Of a stretch of 64,000 bases of DNA, positions 48,157 to 61,243 are shown piece after piece. Origin of the DNA: Hydractinia symbiolongicarpus. Lineage: Eukaryota > Cnidaria > Hydrozoa > Anthoathecata > Hydractiniidae. Made by a program: the position numbers and the translations under genes. The notes under the pieces were generated by a model. The model made no database searches and was not told where the DNA came from. It saw nothing but the letters and a program-made list of their open reading frames with translations. The stretch is taken from contig NC_079887.1 of assembly GCF_029227915.1 (NCBI RefSeq), positions 5,642,001 to 5,706,000 on the forward strand, written 5' to 3'. Position 1 is the first letter of the stretch, and each line of letters begins with the position of its first letter.

Positions 48157-51100
48157 TTCCTTGCTAAAAGCGATGCAACCTAGTAATTTGAGAAAAATAT
48201 CGCTAAATACATGTTGGTACGAATATGTGACCCAATCGTTTTAACTCAAACGGACTGACACTGTTAAAAAGTCAATGAAATGTACTTTTTGAAACTGTCA
48301 CTAATTCTTCAGCGCATGATAACGGCTAGGAATGGTCCCACAGTAAAAAATGACTTATTATTCTAAATTTTTAAATGAAGTGCTACCACAGCGCCCAGTG
48401 TAATCGCTGAGTACCGGTAATCACGTCAAATTAAGAAGAATGATTTTTGTTGAAGTCCAATTGTCTCCTTTATCACATTCATAAGGTCACAGTCCAAAGC
48501 TAGTTCAATTAAGTCCCACAGTCAATCGTTTCATTGTTAAAAGCGATGCAACCTAGTAATGTCAGAAAAATATCGCTAAATACATGTTGGAACGAATATG
48601 TGACCCAATCGTTTCAACTGAAACGGACTAACACTGTTAAAAAGTCAATGAAATGTACTTTTTGAAACTGTCACTAATTCTTCAGCGCATGATAACGGCT
48701 AGGATTGGTCCCACAGTAAAAAATGACTTGTTATTCTAAATTTTTAAATGAAGTGCTACCACAGGGCCCAGTGCAATCGCTGAGTACCGGTAATCACGTC
48801 AAATTAAAAAGAATGATTTTTCTTGAAGTCCAATTGTCTCCTTTATCACATTCATCAGGTCGCAGTCCAAAGTTAGTTCAATTAAGTAGCACAGTCAATC
48901 GTTTTATTGTTAAAAGCGATGCAACCTAGTAATATCAGAAAAATATCGCTAAATACATGTTGGAACGAATATGTGCCCCAACCGTTGTAACTCAAACGGA
49001 CTGACACCGTTAGAAAGTCAATGAAATTTAGTTTTTGAACCTGTCGCTATTTCTTCAGCCCGCGATAACGGCTAGGATTGGTCCCACAGTAAAAATGACT
49101 TATTTATCTAAATTTTTAAATTAAGCGCTACCGCAGAGCCCAGTGTAATCGCTGAGTTCCAGCAATCACGTCAAATTAAGAAGAATGTTATTTCTTGGAG
49201 TCCAATTGTCTCATTAATCACATTTATCAGGTCACAGTATAGTTCAATTAAGTCCCACAGACAATCGTTTCATTGTTAAAAGCGATGCAACCTAGTAAAA
49301 TCAGAAAAATATTGCTAAATACATGTTGGTACGAATATGTGAACCAATCGTTTTATTTCAAACGGACTGACACCGTTAGAAAGTCAATAAAATGTACTTT
49401 TTGAAACTGCCGCTAATTCTTCAGCGCGTGATAACGGGTAGGATTTGTCCCACAGTAAAAAATGACTTATTAATCTAAATTTTTAAATCAAGTGCTACCA
49501 CAGCGCCCAGTGTAATCGCTGAGTACCGGTAATCACGTCAAATTTAAAAGAATGTTATCTCTTGAAGTCCAATTTTCTCCATTATCACATTTGCCAGGTC
49601 ACAGTCCAAAGATAGTTCAATTAAGTCCCACAGTCAATCGCTTCATTGTTAAAAGCGATGCAACCTAGTAATATCAGAAAAATATCGCTAAATACATGTT
49701 GGTACGAATATGTGACGCAACCGTTGTAACTGAAGTGGATTGACACCGTTAGAAGGTCAATGAAATGTAGTTTTTGAAACTGCCGCTATTTCTTCAGCGC
49801 GCGATAACGGCTAGGATTGGTCCCACAGTAAAAATGACTTATTTTTCTAAATGTTTAAATGAAGCGCTACCACAGTGCCCAGTGTAATCGCTGAGTTCCG
49901 GCAATCACGTCAAATTAAGAAGAATGTTATTTCTTGGAGTTCAATTGCCTTATTTATCACATTTATCAGGTCACAGTCCAAAGTTAGTTCAATTAAGTGC
50001 CACAGACAATCATTTCGTTGTTAAAAGCGATGCAACCTAGTAATGTCAGAAAAATATCGCTAAATACATGTTGGAACGAATATGTGACCCAATCGTTTTA
50101 ACTCAAACGGATAACACTGTTATAAAGTCAATGAAATGTACTTTTTGAAACTGTCACTAATTCTTCAGCGCATGATAACGGCTAGGATTGGTCCCACAGT
50201 AAAAAATGACTTGTTATTCTAAATTTTTAAATGAATTGCTACCACAGGGCCCAGTGTAATCGCTGAGTACCGGTAATCACGTCAAATTAAGAAGAATGAT
50301 TTTTCTTGAAGTCCAATTGTCTCCTTTATCACATTCATCAGGTCACAGTCCAAAGTTAGTTCAATTAAGTAGCACAGTCAATCGTTTTATTGTTAAAAGC
50401 GATGCAACCTAGTAATATCAGAAAAATATCGCTAAATACATGTTGGTACGAATATGTGAACCAATCGTTTTAGTCGCACAGTCAATCGTTTTATTGTTAA
50501 AAGCGATGCAACCTAGTAATATCAGAAAAATATCGCTAAATACATGTTGGTACGAATATGTGACCCAACCGTTGTAACTCAAACGGACTGACACCGTTAG
50601 AAAGTCAATGAAATGTACTTTTTGAAACTGTCACTAATTTTTCAGCGCGTGATAACGGCTAGGATTGGTCCCACAGTAAAAAAATGACTTATTAATCTAA
50701 ATTTTTAAATGAAGTGCTACTACAGCGCCCAGTGTAATTGCTGAGTTCCGGCAATCACGTCAAATTAAGAAGAATGTTATTTCTTAGAGTTCAATTGCCT
50801 CATTTATCACATTTATCAGGTCACAGTCCAAAGTTAATCAATTAAGTCCCACAGACAATCATTTCATTGTTAAAAGCGATGCAACCTAGTAATGTCAGAA
50901 AAATATCGCTAAATACATGTTGGTACGAATATGTGACCCAATCGTTTTAACTCAAACGGACTGACACTGTTAAAAAGTCAATGAAATGTACTTTTTGAAA
51001 CTGTCACTAATTCTTCAGCGCATGATAACGGCTAGGAATGGTCCCACAGTAAAAAGTGACTTATTATTCTAAATTTTTAAATGAAGTGCTACAACAGCGG

Positions 51101-51612
51101 CCAGTGTAATCGCTGAGTACCGGTAATCACGTCAAATTAAGAAGAATGTTTTTTGTTGAAGTCCAATTGTCTCCTTTATCACATTCATCAGGTCACAGTC
51201 CAAAGCTAGTTCAATTAAGTCCCACAGTCAATCGTTTCACTGTTAAAGGCGATGCAACTTAGTAATATGAGAAAAATATCGCTAAATACATGTTGGTACG
51301 AATATGGGACCCAACCGTTATAACTCAAACGGACTGACACCGTTAGAAAGTCAATGAAATGTAGTTTTTGAAACTGTCGCTATTTTTTCAGGGCGCGATA
51401 ACGGCTAGGATTGGTCCCACAGTAAAAATTGACTGATTTATCTAAATTTTTAAATGAAGTGCTACCACAGCGCCCAGTGTAATCGCTGAGAACCGGTAAT
51501 CACGTCAAATTGAAAAGAATGTTTTTTCTTGGAGTCCAATTGTCTTCTTTATCACATTTGTCAGGTCACAGTCCAAAGGTAGTTCAATTAAGTCCCACAG
51601 TCAATTGCTTCA
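48157..51612. repeat. Satellite between insertion copies 3 and 4
   Basis: About nine monomers. Part of it (about 48560-49605) repeats 46895-47940 at an offset of 1,665 bp. It includes one 104-bp partial duplication and the full-length monomer corresponding to the left side of recombinant copy 3. Confidence 0.95.
50372..50579. repeat. 104-bp partial monomer duplication, copy 5
   Basis: Two copies, starting at 50372 and 50476, with the standard AATCGTTTTAG/TCGCACAG join. Confidence 0.85.
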
Positions 51613-51788
51613 ATTAAATATACTTTAAATACTTAAAAAAAAAATGGTATATACGGTATTCCTTATAGATTTTTTATATTCAGTTATTTATTGTTTTTAA
51701 TGTTTTTAAAGTTGACTTTAATTAGCCTTAGAGCTACATTTTCTTGTAAATTTGTCAACTATAAATAAATTAATTAATAAATAAAAAA
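51613..51788. mobile_element. A+T-rich insertion, copy 4 (176 bp)
   Basis: TTCA at 51609-51612 and 51789-51792. The first bases read ATTAAATATAC where the others have AATAAATATAC. The right flank is AATATGAGAAAAATATCG, as for copies 2 and 5. Confidence 0.65.
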
Positions 51789-53284
51789 TTCATTGCTAAA
51801 AGCGATGCAACCTAGTAATATGAGAAAAATATCGCTAAATACATGTTGGTACGAATATGTGACCCAATCGTTTTAACTCAAACGGACTGACACTGTTAAA
51901 AAGTCAATGAAATGTACTTTTTGAAACTGTCACTAATTCTTCAGTGCATGATAACGGCTAGGAATGGTCCCACAGTAAAAAATGACTTATTATTCTAAAT
52001 TTTTAAATGAAGTGCTACCACAGCGCCCAGTGTAATCGCTGAGTACCGGTAATCACGTCAAATTAAGAAGAATGATTTTTGTTGAAGTCCAATTGTCTCC
52101 TTTATCACATTCATAAGGTCACAGTCCAAAGCTAGTTCAATTAAGTCCCACAGTCAATCGTTTCATTGTTAAAAGCGATGCAACCTAGTAATGTCAGAAA
52201 AATATCGCTAAATACATGTTGGTACGAATATGTGACCCAATCGTTTTAACTCAAACGGACTGACACTGTTAAAAAGTCAATGAAATGTACTTTTTGAAAC
52301 TGTCACTAATTCTTCAGCGCATGATAACGGCTAGGAATGGTCCCACAGTAAAAAGTGACTTATTATTCTAAATTTTTAAATGAAGTGCTACAACAGCGGC
52401 CAGTGTAATCGCTGAGTACCGGTAATCACGTCAAATTAAGAAGAATGATTTTTGTTGAAGTCCAATTGTCTCCTTTATCACATTCATCAGGTCACAGTCC
52501 AAAGCTAGTTCAATTAAGTCCCACAGTAAATCGTTTCACTGTTAAAGGCGATGCAACTTAGTAATATGAGAAAAATATCGCTAAATACATGTTGGTACGA
52601 ATATGTGACCCAATCGTTTTAACTCAAACGGACTGACACTGTTAAAAAGTCAATGAAATGTACTTTTTGAAACTGTCACTAATTCTTCAGCGCATGATAA
52701 CGGCTAGGAATGGTCCCACAGTAAAAAGTGACTTATTATTCTAAATTTTTAAATGAAGTGCTACAACAGCGGCCAGTGTAATCGCTGAGTACCGGTAATC
52801 ACGTCAAATTAAGAAGAATGATTTTTGTTGAAGTCCAATTGTCTCCTTTATCACATTCATCAGGTCACAGTCCAAAGCTAGTTCAATTAAGTCCCACAGT
52901 CAATCGTTTCACTGTTAAAGGCGATGCAACTTAGTAATATGAGAAAAATATCGCTAAATACATGTTGGTACGAATATGTGACCCAACCGTTATAACTCAA
53001 ACGGACTGACACCGTTAGAAAGTCAATGAAATGTAGTTTTTGAAACTGTCGCTATTTTTTCAGGGCGCGATAACGGCTAGGATTGGTCCCACAGTAAAAA
53101 TTGACTGATTTATCTAAATTTTTAAATGAAGTGCTACCACAGCGCCCAGTGTAATCGCTGAGAACCGGTAATCACGTCAAATTGAAAAGAATGTTTTTTC
53201 TTGAAGTCCAATTGTCTCCTTTATCACATTTGTCAGGTCACAGTCCAAAGGTAGTTCAATTAAGTCCCACAGTCAATTGCTTCA
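51789..53284. repeat. Satellite between insertion copies 4 and 5
   Basis: Four monomers. Two adjacent ones, with AGTAAAAAGTGACTTATTATTC and CTACAACAGCGGCCAG, are almost identical to each other (GGC starts at about 52330 and 52701), indicating very recent tandem duplication. Confidence 0.95.
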
Positions 53285-53460
53285 AATAAATATACTTTAA
53301 ATACTTAAAAAAAAAATGGTATATACGGTATTTCTTATAGATTTTTTATATTCAGTTATTTATTGTTTTTAATGTTTTTAAAGTTGACTTTAATTAGCCT
53401 TAGAGCTACATTTTCTTGTAAATTTGTCAACTATAAATAAATTAATTAATAACTAAAAAA
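53285..53460. mobile_element. A+T-rich insertion, copy 5 (176 bp)
   Basis: TTCA at 53281-53284 and 53461-53464. Private changes are GGTATTTCTTATAG (GGTATTCCTTATAG in the others) and AATAACTAAAAAA near the right end. Confidence 0.65.
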
Positions 53461-54931
53461 TTCATTGCTAAAAGCGATGCAATCTAGTAATATGAGAAAA
53501 ATATCGCTAAATACATGTTGGTACGAATATGTGACCCAATCGTTTTAACTCAAACGGACTGACACTGTTAAAAAGTCAATGAAATGTACTTTTTGAAACT
53601 GTCACTAATTCTTCAGCGCATGATAACGGCTAGGAATGGTCCCACAGTAAAAAATGACTTATTATTCTAAATTTTTAAATGAAGTGCTACCACAGCGCCC
53701 AGTGTAATCGCTGAGTACCGGTAATCACGTCAAATTAAGAAGAATGTTATTTCTTGGAGTCCAATTGTCTCATTAATCACATTTATCAGGTCACAGTATA
53801 GTTCAATTAAGTCCCACAGACAATCGTTTCATTGTTAAAAGCGATGCAACCTAGTAACATCAGAAAAACATTGCTAAATACATGTTGGTACGAATATGTG
53901 AACCAATCGTTTTAATTCAAACGGACTGACACCGTTAGAAAGTCAATAAAATGTACCTTTTGAAACTGCCGCTAATTCTTCAGCGCGTGATAACGGCTAG
54001 GATTGGTCCCACAGTAAAAAATGACTTATTAATCTAAATGTTTAAATCAAGTGCTACCACAGCGCCTAGTGTAATCGCTGAGTACCGGTAATCACGTCAA
54101 ATTTAAAAGAATGTTATTTCTTGAAGTCCAATTTTCTCCATTATCACATTTGTCAGGTCACAGTCCAAAGATAGTTCAATTAAGTCCCACAGTCAATCGC
54201 TTCATTGTTAAAAGAGATGCAACCTAGTAATATCAGAAAAATATCGCTAAATACATGTTGGTACGAATATGTGGCGCAACCGTTGTAACTGAAGCGGATT
54301 GACACCGTTAGAAGGTCAATGAAATGTAGTTTTTGAAACTGTCGCTATTTCTTCAGCGCGCGATAACGGCTAGAATTGGTCTCACAGTAAAAATGACTTA
54401 TTTATCTAAATTCTCAAATGAAGCGCTACCACAGCGCCCAGTGTAATCGTTGAGTTCCGGCAATCACGTCAAATTAAGAAAAATGTTATTTCTTGGAGTT
54501 CAATTGCCTCATTTATCACATTTATCAGGTCACAGTCCAAAGTTAGTTCAATTAAGTGCCACAGACAATCATTTCGTTGTTAAAAGCGATGCAACCTAGT
54601 AATGTCAGAAAAATATCGCTAAATACATGTTGGAACGAATATGTGACCCAATCGTTTCAACTGAAACGGACTAACACTTTTAAAAAGTCAATGAAATGTA
54701 CTTTTTGAAACTGTCACTAATTCTTCAGCGCATGATAACGGCTAGGATTGGTCCCACAGTAAAAAATGACTTGTTAATCTAAATTTTTAAATGAAGTGCT
54801 ACCACAGGGCCCAGTGCAATCGCTGAGTACCGGTAATCACGTCAAATTAAAAAGAATGATTTTTCTTGAAGTCCAATTGTCTCCTTTATCACATTCATCA
54901 GGTCACAGTCCAAAGTTAGTTCAATTAAGTA

Positions 54932-55139
54932 GGACAGTCAATCGTTTTATTGTTAAAAGCAATGCAACCTAGTAATATCAGAAAAATATCGCTAAATACA
55001 TGTTGGTACGAATATGTGAACCAATCGTTTTAGTCGCACAGTCAATCGTTTTATTGTTAAAAGCGATGCAACCTAGTAATATCAGAAAAATATCGCTAAA
55101 TACATGTTGGTACGAATATGTGACCCAACCGTTGTAACT
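54932..55139. repeat. 104-bp partial monomer duplication, copy 6
   Basis: Two copies, starting at 54932 (here GGACAGTC) and 55036, same join. Confidence 0.85.
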
Positions 55140-56110
55140 CAAACGGACTGACACCGTTAGAAAGTCAATAAAATGTACTTTTTGAAACTTTCACTAATTT
55201 TTCAGCGCGTCATAACGGCTAGGATTGGTCCCACAGTAAAAAATGACTTATTAATCTATATTTTTAAATGAAGTGTTACAACAGCGCCCAGTGTAATCGC
55301 TGAGAACCGGTAATCACGTCAAATTAAAAGAATGTTCTTTCTTGGAGTCCAATTGTCTCCTTTATCACATTTGTCTGGTCACAGTCCAAATGTAGTTCAA
55401 TTAAGTCCCACAGTCAATTGCTTCATTGCTAAAAGCGATGCAACCTAGTAATATGAGAAAAATATCGCTAAATACATGTTGGTACGAATATGTGACGCAA
55501 CCGTTGTAACTGAAGCGGATTGATACCGTTAAAAAGTCAATGAAATGTAGTTTTTGAAACTGTCGCTATTTCTTCAGTGCGCGATAACGGCTAGGATTGG
55601 TCCCACAGTAAAAATGACTTATTTATCTAAATTTTCAAATGAAGCGCTACCACAGCGCCCAGTGTAATTGCTGAGTTCCGGCAATCACGTCAAATTAAGA
55701 AGAATGTTATTTCTTGGAGTTCAATTGTCTCATTTATCACATTTATCAGGTCACAGTCCAAAGTTAGTTCAATTAAGTCCCACAGACAATCATTTCATTG
55801 TTAAAAGCGATGCAATCTAGTAATGTCAGAAAAATATCGCTAAATACATGTTGGTACGAATATGTGACCCAATCGTTTTAACTCAAACGGACTAACACTG
55901 TTAAAAAGTCAATGAAATGTACTTATTTATACTGTCACTAATTCTTCAGCGCATGATAACGGCTAGGATTGGTCCCACAGTAAAAAATGACTTGTTATTC
56001 TAAATTTTTAAATGAAGTGCTACCACAGGGCCCAGTGTAATCGCTGAGTACCGAATTGTCTCCTTTATCACATTCATCAGGTCACAGTCCAAAGTTAGTT
56101 CAATTAAGTA

Positions 56111-56318
56111 GCACAGTCAATCGTTTTATTTTTAAAAGCGATGCAACCTAGTAATATCAGAAAAATATCGCTAAATACATGTTGGTACGAATATGTGAAC
56201 CAATCGTTTTAGTCGCACAGTCAATCGTTTTATTGTTAAAAGCGATGCAACCTAGTAATATCAGAAAAATATCGCTAAATACATGTTGGTACGAATATGT
56301 GACCCAACCGCTGTAACT
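56111..56318. repeat. 104-bp partial monomer duplication, copy 7
   Basis: Two copies, starting at 56111 and 56215, same join. It lies in the same monomer as the 42-bp deletion at 56053. Confidence 0.85.
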
Positions 56319-58616
56319 CAAACGGACTGACACCGTTAGAAAGTCAATGAAATGTACTTTTTGAAACTGTCACTAATTTTTCAGCGCGTGATAACGGCTA
56401 GGATTGGTCCCACAGTAAAAAAATGACTTATTAATCTAAATTTTTAAATGAAGTGCTACCACAGCGCCCAGTGTAATTGCTGAGTTCCGGCAATCACGTC
56501 AAATTAAGAAGAATGTTATTTCTTGGAGTTCAATTGCCTCATTTATCACATTTATCAGGTCACAGTCCAAAGTTAGTTCAATTAAGTCCCACAGACATTC
56601 ATTTCATTGTTAAAAGCGATGCAACCTAGTAATGTCAGAAAAATATCGCTAAATACATGTTGGTACGAATATGTGACGCAACCGTTGTAACTGAAGCGGA
56701 TTGATGAAGCTAGAAAGTCAATGAAATGTAGTTTTTGAAACTGTCGCTATTTCTTCAGCGCGCGATAACGGCTAGGATTGGTCCCACAGTAAAAATGACT
56801 TATTTATCTAAATGTTTAAATGAAGCGCTACCACAGCGCCCAGTGTAATCGCTGAGTTCCGGCAATCACGTCAAATTAAGAAGAATGTTATTTCTTGGAG
56901 TCCAATTGTCTCATTTATTACATTCATCAGGTCACAGTCCAAAGTTAGTTCAATTAAGTCCCACAGACAATCGTTTCATTGTTAAAAGCGATGCAACCTC
57001 GTGATATCAGAAAAATATCGCTAAATACATGTTGGTACGAATATGTGACCCAACCGTTATAACTCAAACGGACTGACACCGTTAGAAAGTCAATGAAATG
57101 TAGTTTTTGAAACTGTCGCTATTTTTTCAGCGCGTGATAACGGCTAGGATTGGTCCCACAGTAAAAAATGACTTATTTATCTAAATTTTTAAATGAAGCG
57201 CTACCACAGCGCCCAGTGTAATTGCTGAGTTCCAGCAATCACGTCATATTAAGAAGAATGTTATTTCTTGGAGTTCAATTGCCTCATTTATCACATTTAT
57301 CAGGTCACAGTCCAAAGTTAGTTAATTAAGTACCACAGACAATCATTTCATTGTTAAAAGCGATGCAACCTAGTAATGTCAGAAAAATATCGCTAAATAC
57401 ATGTTGGTACGAATATGTGACCCAATCGTTTTAACTCAAACGGACTGACACTGTTAAAAAGTCAATGAAATGTACTTTTTGAAACTGCCGCTATTTCTTC
57501 AGCGCGCGATAACGGCTAGGATTGGTCCCACAGTAAAAATGACTTATTTATCTAAATTTTTAAATGAAGCGCTACCACAGCGCCCAGTGTAATCGCTGAG
57601 TTCCGGCAATCACGTCAAATTAAGAAGAATGTTATTTCTTGGAGTTCAATTGTCTCATTTATCACATTTATCAGGTCACCATCCAAAGTTAGTTCAATTA
57701 AGTCCCTCAGTCAATCGTTTCATTGTTAAAACGATTATACCTAGTAATATCAGAAAAATATCGCTAAATACATGTTGGTACGAATATGTGAACCAATCAT
57801 TTTAACTCAAACGGACTGACACCGTTAGAAAGTCAATGAAATGTATTTTTTGAAACTGCCGCTAATTCTTCAGAGCGTGATAACGGCTAGGTAAAAAATG
57901 CCTTATTATTCTAAATTTTTAAATGAAGTGCTACAACAGCGCCCTGTGTAATCGCTGAGTACCGGTAATCACGTCAAATTAAGAAGAATGATTTTTGTTG
58001 AAGTCCAATTGTCTCCTTTATCACATTCATCAGGTCACAGTCCAAAGCTAGTTCAATTAAGTCCCACAGTCAATCGTTTCACTGTTAAAGGCGATGCAAC
58101 TTAGTAATATGAGAAAAATATCGCTAAATACATGTTGGTACGAATATGTGACGCAACCGTTGTAACTGAAGCGGATTGATGAAGTTAGAAAGTCAATGAA
58201 ATGTAGTTTTTGAAACTGTCGCTATTTCTTCAGCGCGCGATAACGGCTAGGATTGGTCCCACAGTAAAAATGACTTATTTATCTAAATGTTTAAATGAAG
58301 CGCTACCACAGCGCCCAGTGTAATCGCTGAGTTCCGGCAATCACGTCAAATTAAGAAGAATGTTATTTCTTGGAGTCCAATTGTCTCATTTATTACATTC
58401 ATCAGGTCACAGTCCAAAGTTAGTTCAATTAAGTCCCACAGACAATCGTTTCATTGTTAAAAGCGATGCAACCTAGTGATATCAGAAAAATATCGCTAAA
58501 TACATGTTGGTACGAATATGTGACCCAACCGTTATAACTCAAACGGACTGACACCGTTAGAAAGTCAATGAAATGTAGTTTTTGAAACTGTCGCTATTTT
58601 TTCAGCGCGTGATAAC

Positions 58617-60850
58617 GGCTAGGATTGGTCCCACAGTAAAAAATGACTTATTAATCTATATTTTTAAATGAAGTGTTACCACAGCGCCCAGTGTAATCGC
58701 TGAGAACCGGTAATCACGTCAAATTGAAAAGAATGTTCTTTCTTGGAGTCCAATTGTCTCCTTTATCACATTTGTCAGGTCACAGTCCAAAGGTAGTTCA
58801 ATTAAGTCCCACAGTCAATTGCTTCATTGCTAAAAGCGATGCAACCTAGTAATATGAGAAAAATATCGCTAAATACAAGTTGGTACGAATATGTGACGCA
58901 ACCGTTGTAACTGAAGCGGATTGATACCGTTAGAAAGTCAATGAAATGTAGTTTTTGAAACTGTCGCTATTTCTTCAGCGCGCGATAACGGCTAGGATTG
59001 GTCCCACAGTAAAAATGACTTATTTATCTAAATTTTTAAATGAAGCGCTACCACAGCGCCCAGTGTAATTGCTGAGTTCCAGCAATCACGTCAAATTAAG
59101 AAGAATGTTATTTCTTGGAGTTCAATTGCCTCATTTATCACATTTATCAGGTCACAGTCCAAAGTTAGTTAATTAAGTACCACAGACAATCATTTCATTG
59201 TTAAAAGCGATGCAACCTAGTAATGTCAGAAAAATATCGCTAAATACATGTTGGTACGAATATGTGACCCAATCGTTTTAACTCAAACGGACTGACACTG
59301 TTAAAAAGTCAATGAAATGTACTTTTTGAAACTGTCACTAATTCTTCAGCGCATGATAACGGCTAGGAATGGTCCCACAGTAAAAAATGACTTATTATTC
59401 TAAATTTTTAAATGAAGTGCTACCACAGCGCCCAGTGTAATCGCTGAGTACCGGTAATCACGTCAAATTAAGAAGAATGATTTTTGTTGAAGTCCAATTG
59501 TCTCCTTTATCACATTCATCAGGTCACAGTCCAAAGCTAGTTCAATTAAGTCCCACAGTCAATCGTTTCATTGTTAAAAGCAATGCAACCTAGTAATATC
59601 AGAAAAATATCGCTAAATACATGTTGGTACGAATATGTGACCCAACCGTTGTAACTCAAACGGACTGACACCGTTAGAAAGTCAATGAAATGTAGTTTTT
59701 GAACCTGTCGCTATTTCTTCAGCCCGCGATAACGGCTAGGATTGACCCCACAGTAAAAAATGACTTATTAATCTATATTTTTAAATGAAGTGTTACCACA
59801 GCGCCCAGTGTAATCGCTGAGAACCGGTAATCACGTCAAATTGAAAAGAATGTTCTTTCTTGGAGTCCAATTGTCTCCTTTATCACATTTGTCAGGTCAC
59901 AGTCCAAAGGTAGTTCAATTAAGTCCCACAGTCAATTGCTTCATTGCTAAAAGCGATGCAACCTAGTAATATGAGAAAAATATCGCTAAATACAAGTTGG
60001 TACGAATATGTGACGCAACCGTTGTAACTGAAGCGGATTGATACCGTTAGAAAGTCAATGAAATGTAGTTTTTGAAACTGTCGCTATTTCTTCAGCGCGC
60101 GATAACGGCTAGGATTGGTCCCACAGTAAAAATGAATTATTTATCTAAATTTTTAAATGAAGCGCTACCACAGCGCCCAGTGTAATTGCTGAGTTCCAGC
60201 AATCACGTCAAATTAAGAAGAATGTTATTTCTTGGAGTTCAATTGCCTCATTTATCACATTTATCAGGTCACAGTCCAAAGTTAGTTAATTAAGTACCAC
60301 AGACAATCATTTCATTGTTAAAAGCGATGCAACCTAGTAATGTCAGAAAAATATCGCTAAATACATGTTGGTACGAATATGTGACCCAATCGTTTTAACT
60401 CAAACGGACTGACACTGTTAAAAAGTCAATGAAATGTACTTTTTGAAACTTTCACTAATTCTTCAGCGCATGATAACGGCTAGGAATGGTCCCACAGTAA
60501 AAAATGACTTATTATTCTAAATTTTTAAATGAAGTGCTACCACAGCGCCCAGTGTAATCGCTGAGTACCGGTAATCACGTCAAATTAAGAAGAATGATTT
60601 TTGTTGAAGTCCAATTGTCTCCTTTATCACATTCATCAGGTCACAGTCCAAAGCTAGTTCAATTAAGTCCCACAGTCAATCGTTTCATTGTTAAAAGCAA
60701 TGCAACCTAGTAATATCAGAAAAATATCGCTAAATACATGTTGGTACGAATATGTGACCCAACCGTTGTAACTCAAACGGACTGACACCGTTAGAAAGTC
60801 AATGAAATGTAGTTTTAGAACCTGTCGCTATTTCTTCAGCCCGCGATAAC
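58617..60850. repeat. 1,117-bp trimer duplication (two copies)
   Basis: Copy 1 is 58617-59733 and copy 2 is 59734-60850. Each has a monomer with TCTATATTTTTAAATG and GAGAACCGGTAATC, a type A monomer with AAAGTTAGTTAATTAAGTACC, and a type B monomer with GGCTAGGAATGGTCCC. Differences are few, for example GGATTGGTCCCACAG against GGATTGACCCCACAG at the start and TTTTTGAACC against TTTTAGAACC near the end. Confidence 0.88.
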
Positions 60851-61035
60851 GGCTAGGATTGATCCCACAGTAAAAATGACTTATTTATTTAAATTTTTAA
60901 ATTAAGCGCTACCGCAGCGCCCAGTGTAATCGCTGAGTTCCAGCAATCACGTCAAATTAAGAAGAATGTTATTTCTTGGAGTCCAATTGTCTCATTAATC
61001 ACATTTATCAGGTCACAGTATAGTTCAATTAAGTC

Positions 61036-61243
61036 CCACAGACAATCGTTTCATTGCTAAAAGCGATGCAACCTAGTAATATCAGAAAAATATTGATAAA
61101 TACATGTTGGTACGAATATGTGAACCAATCGTTTTAGTCGCACAGTCAATCGTTTTATTGTTAAAAGCGATGCAAGCTAGTAATATCAGAAAAATATCGC
61201 TAAATACATGTTGGTACGAATATGTGACCCAACCGTTGTAACT
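61036..61243. repeat. 104-bp partial monomer duplication, copy 8 (mosaic)
   Basis: Offset is 104 bp (61036 to 61140), but the first half belongs to another monomer variant (CCCACAGACAATCGTTTCATTG, AATATTGATAAATAC). The second half and the TTTTAG/TCGCACAG join match the other copies, so the upstream part was replaced by recombination. Confidence 0.8.
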
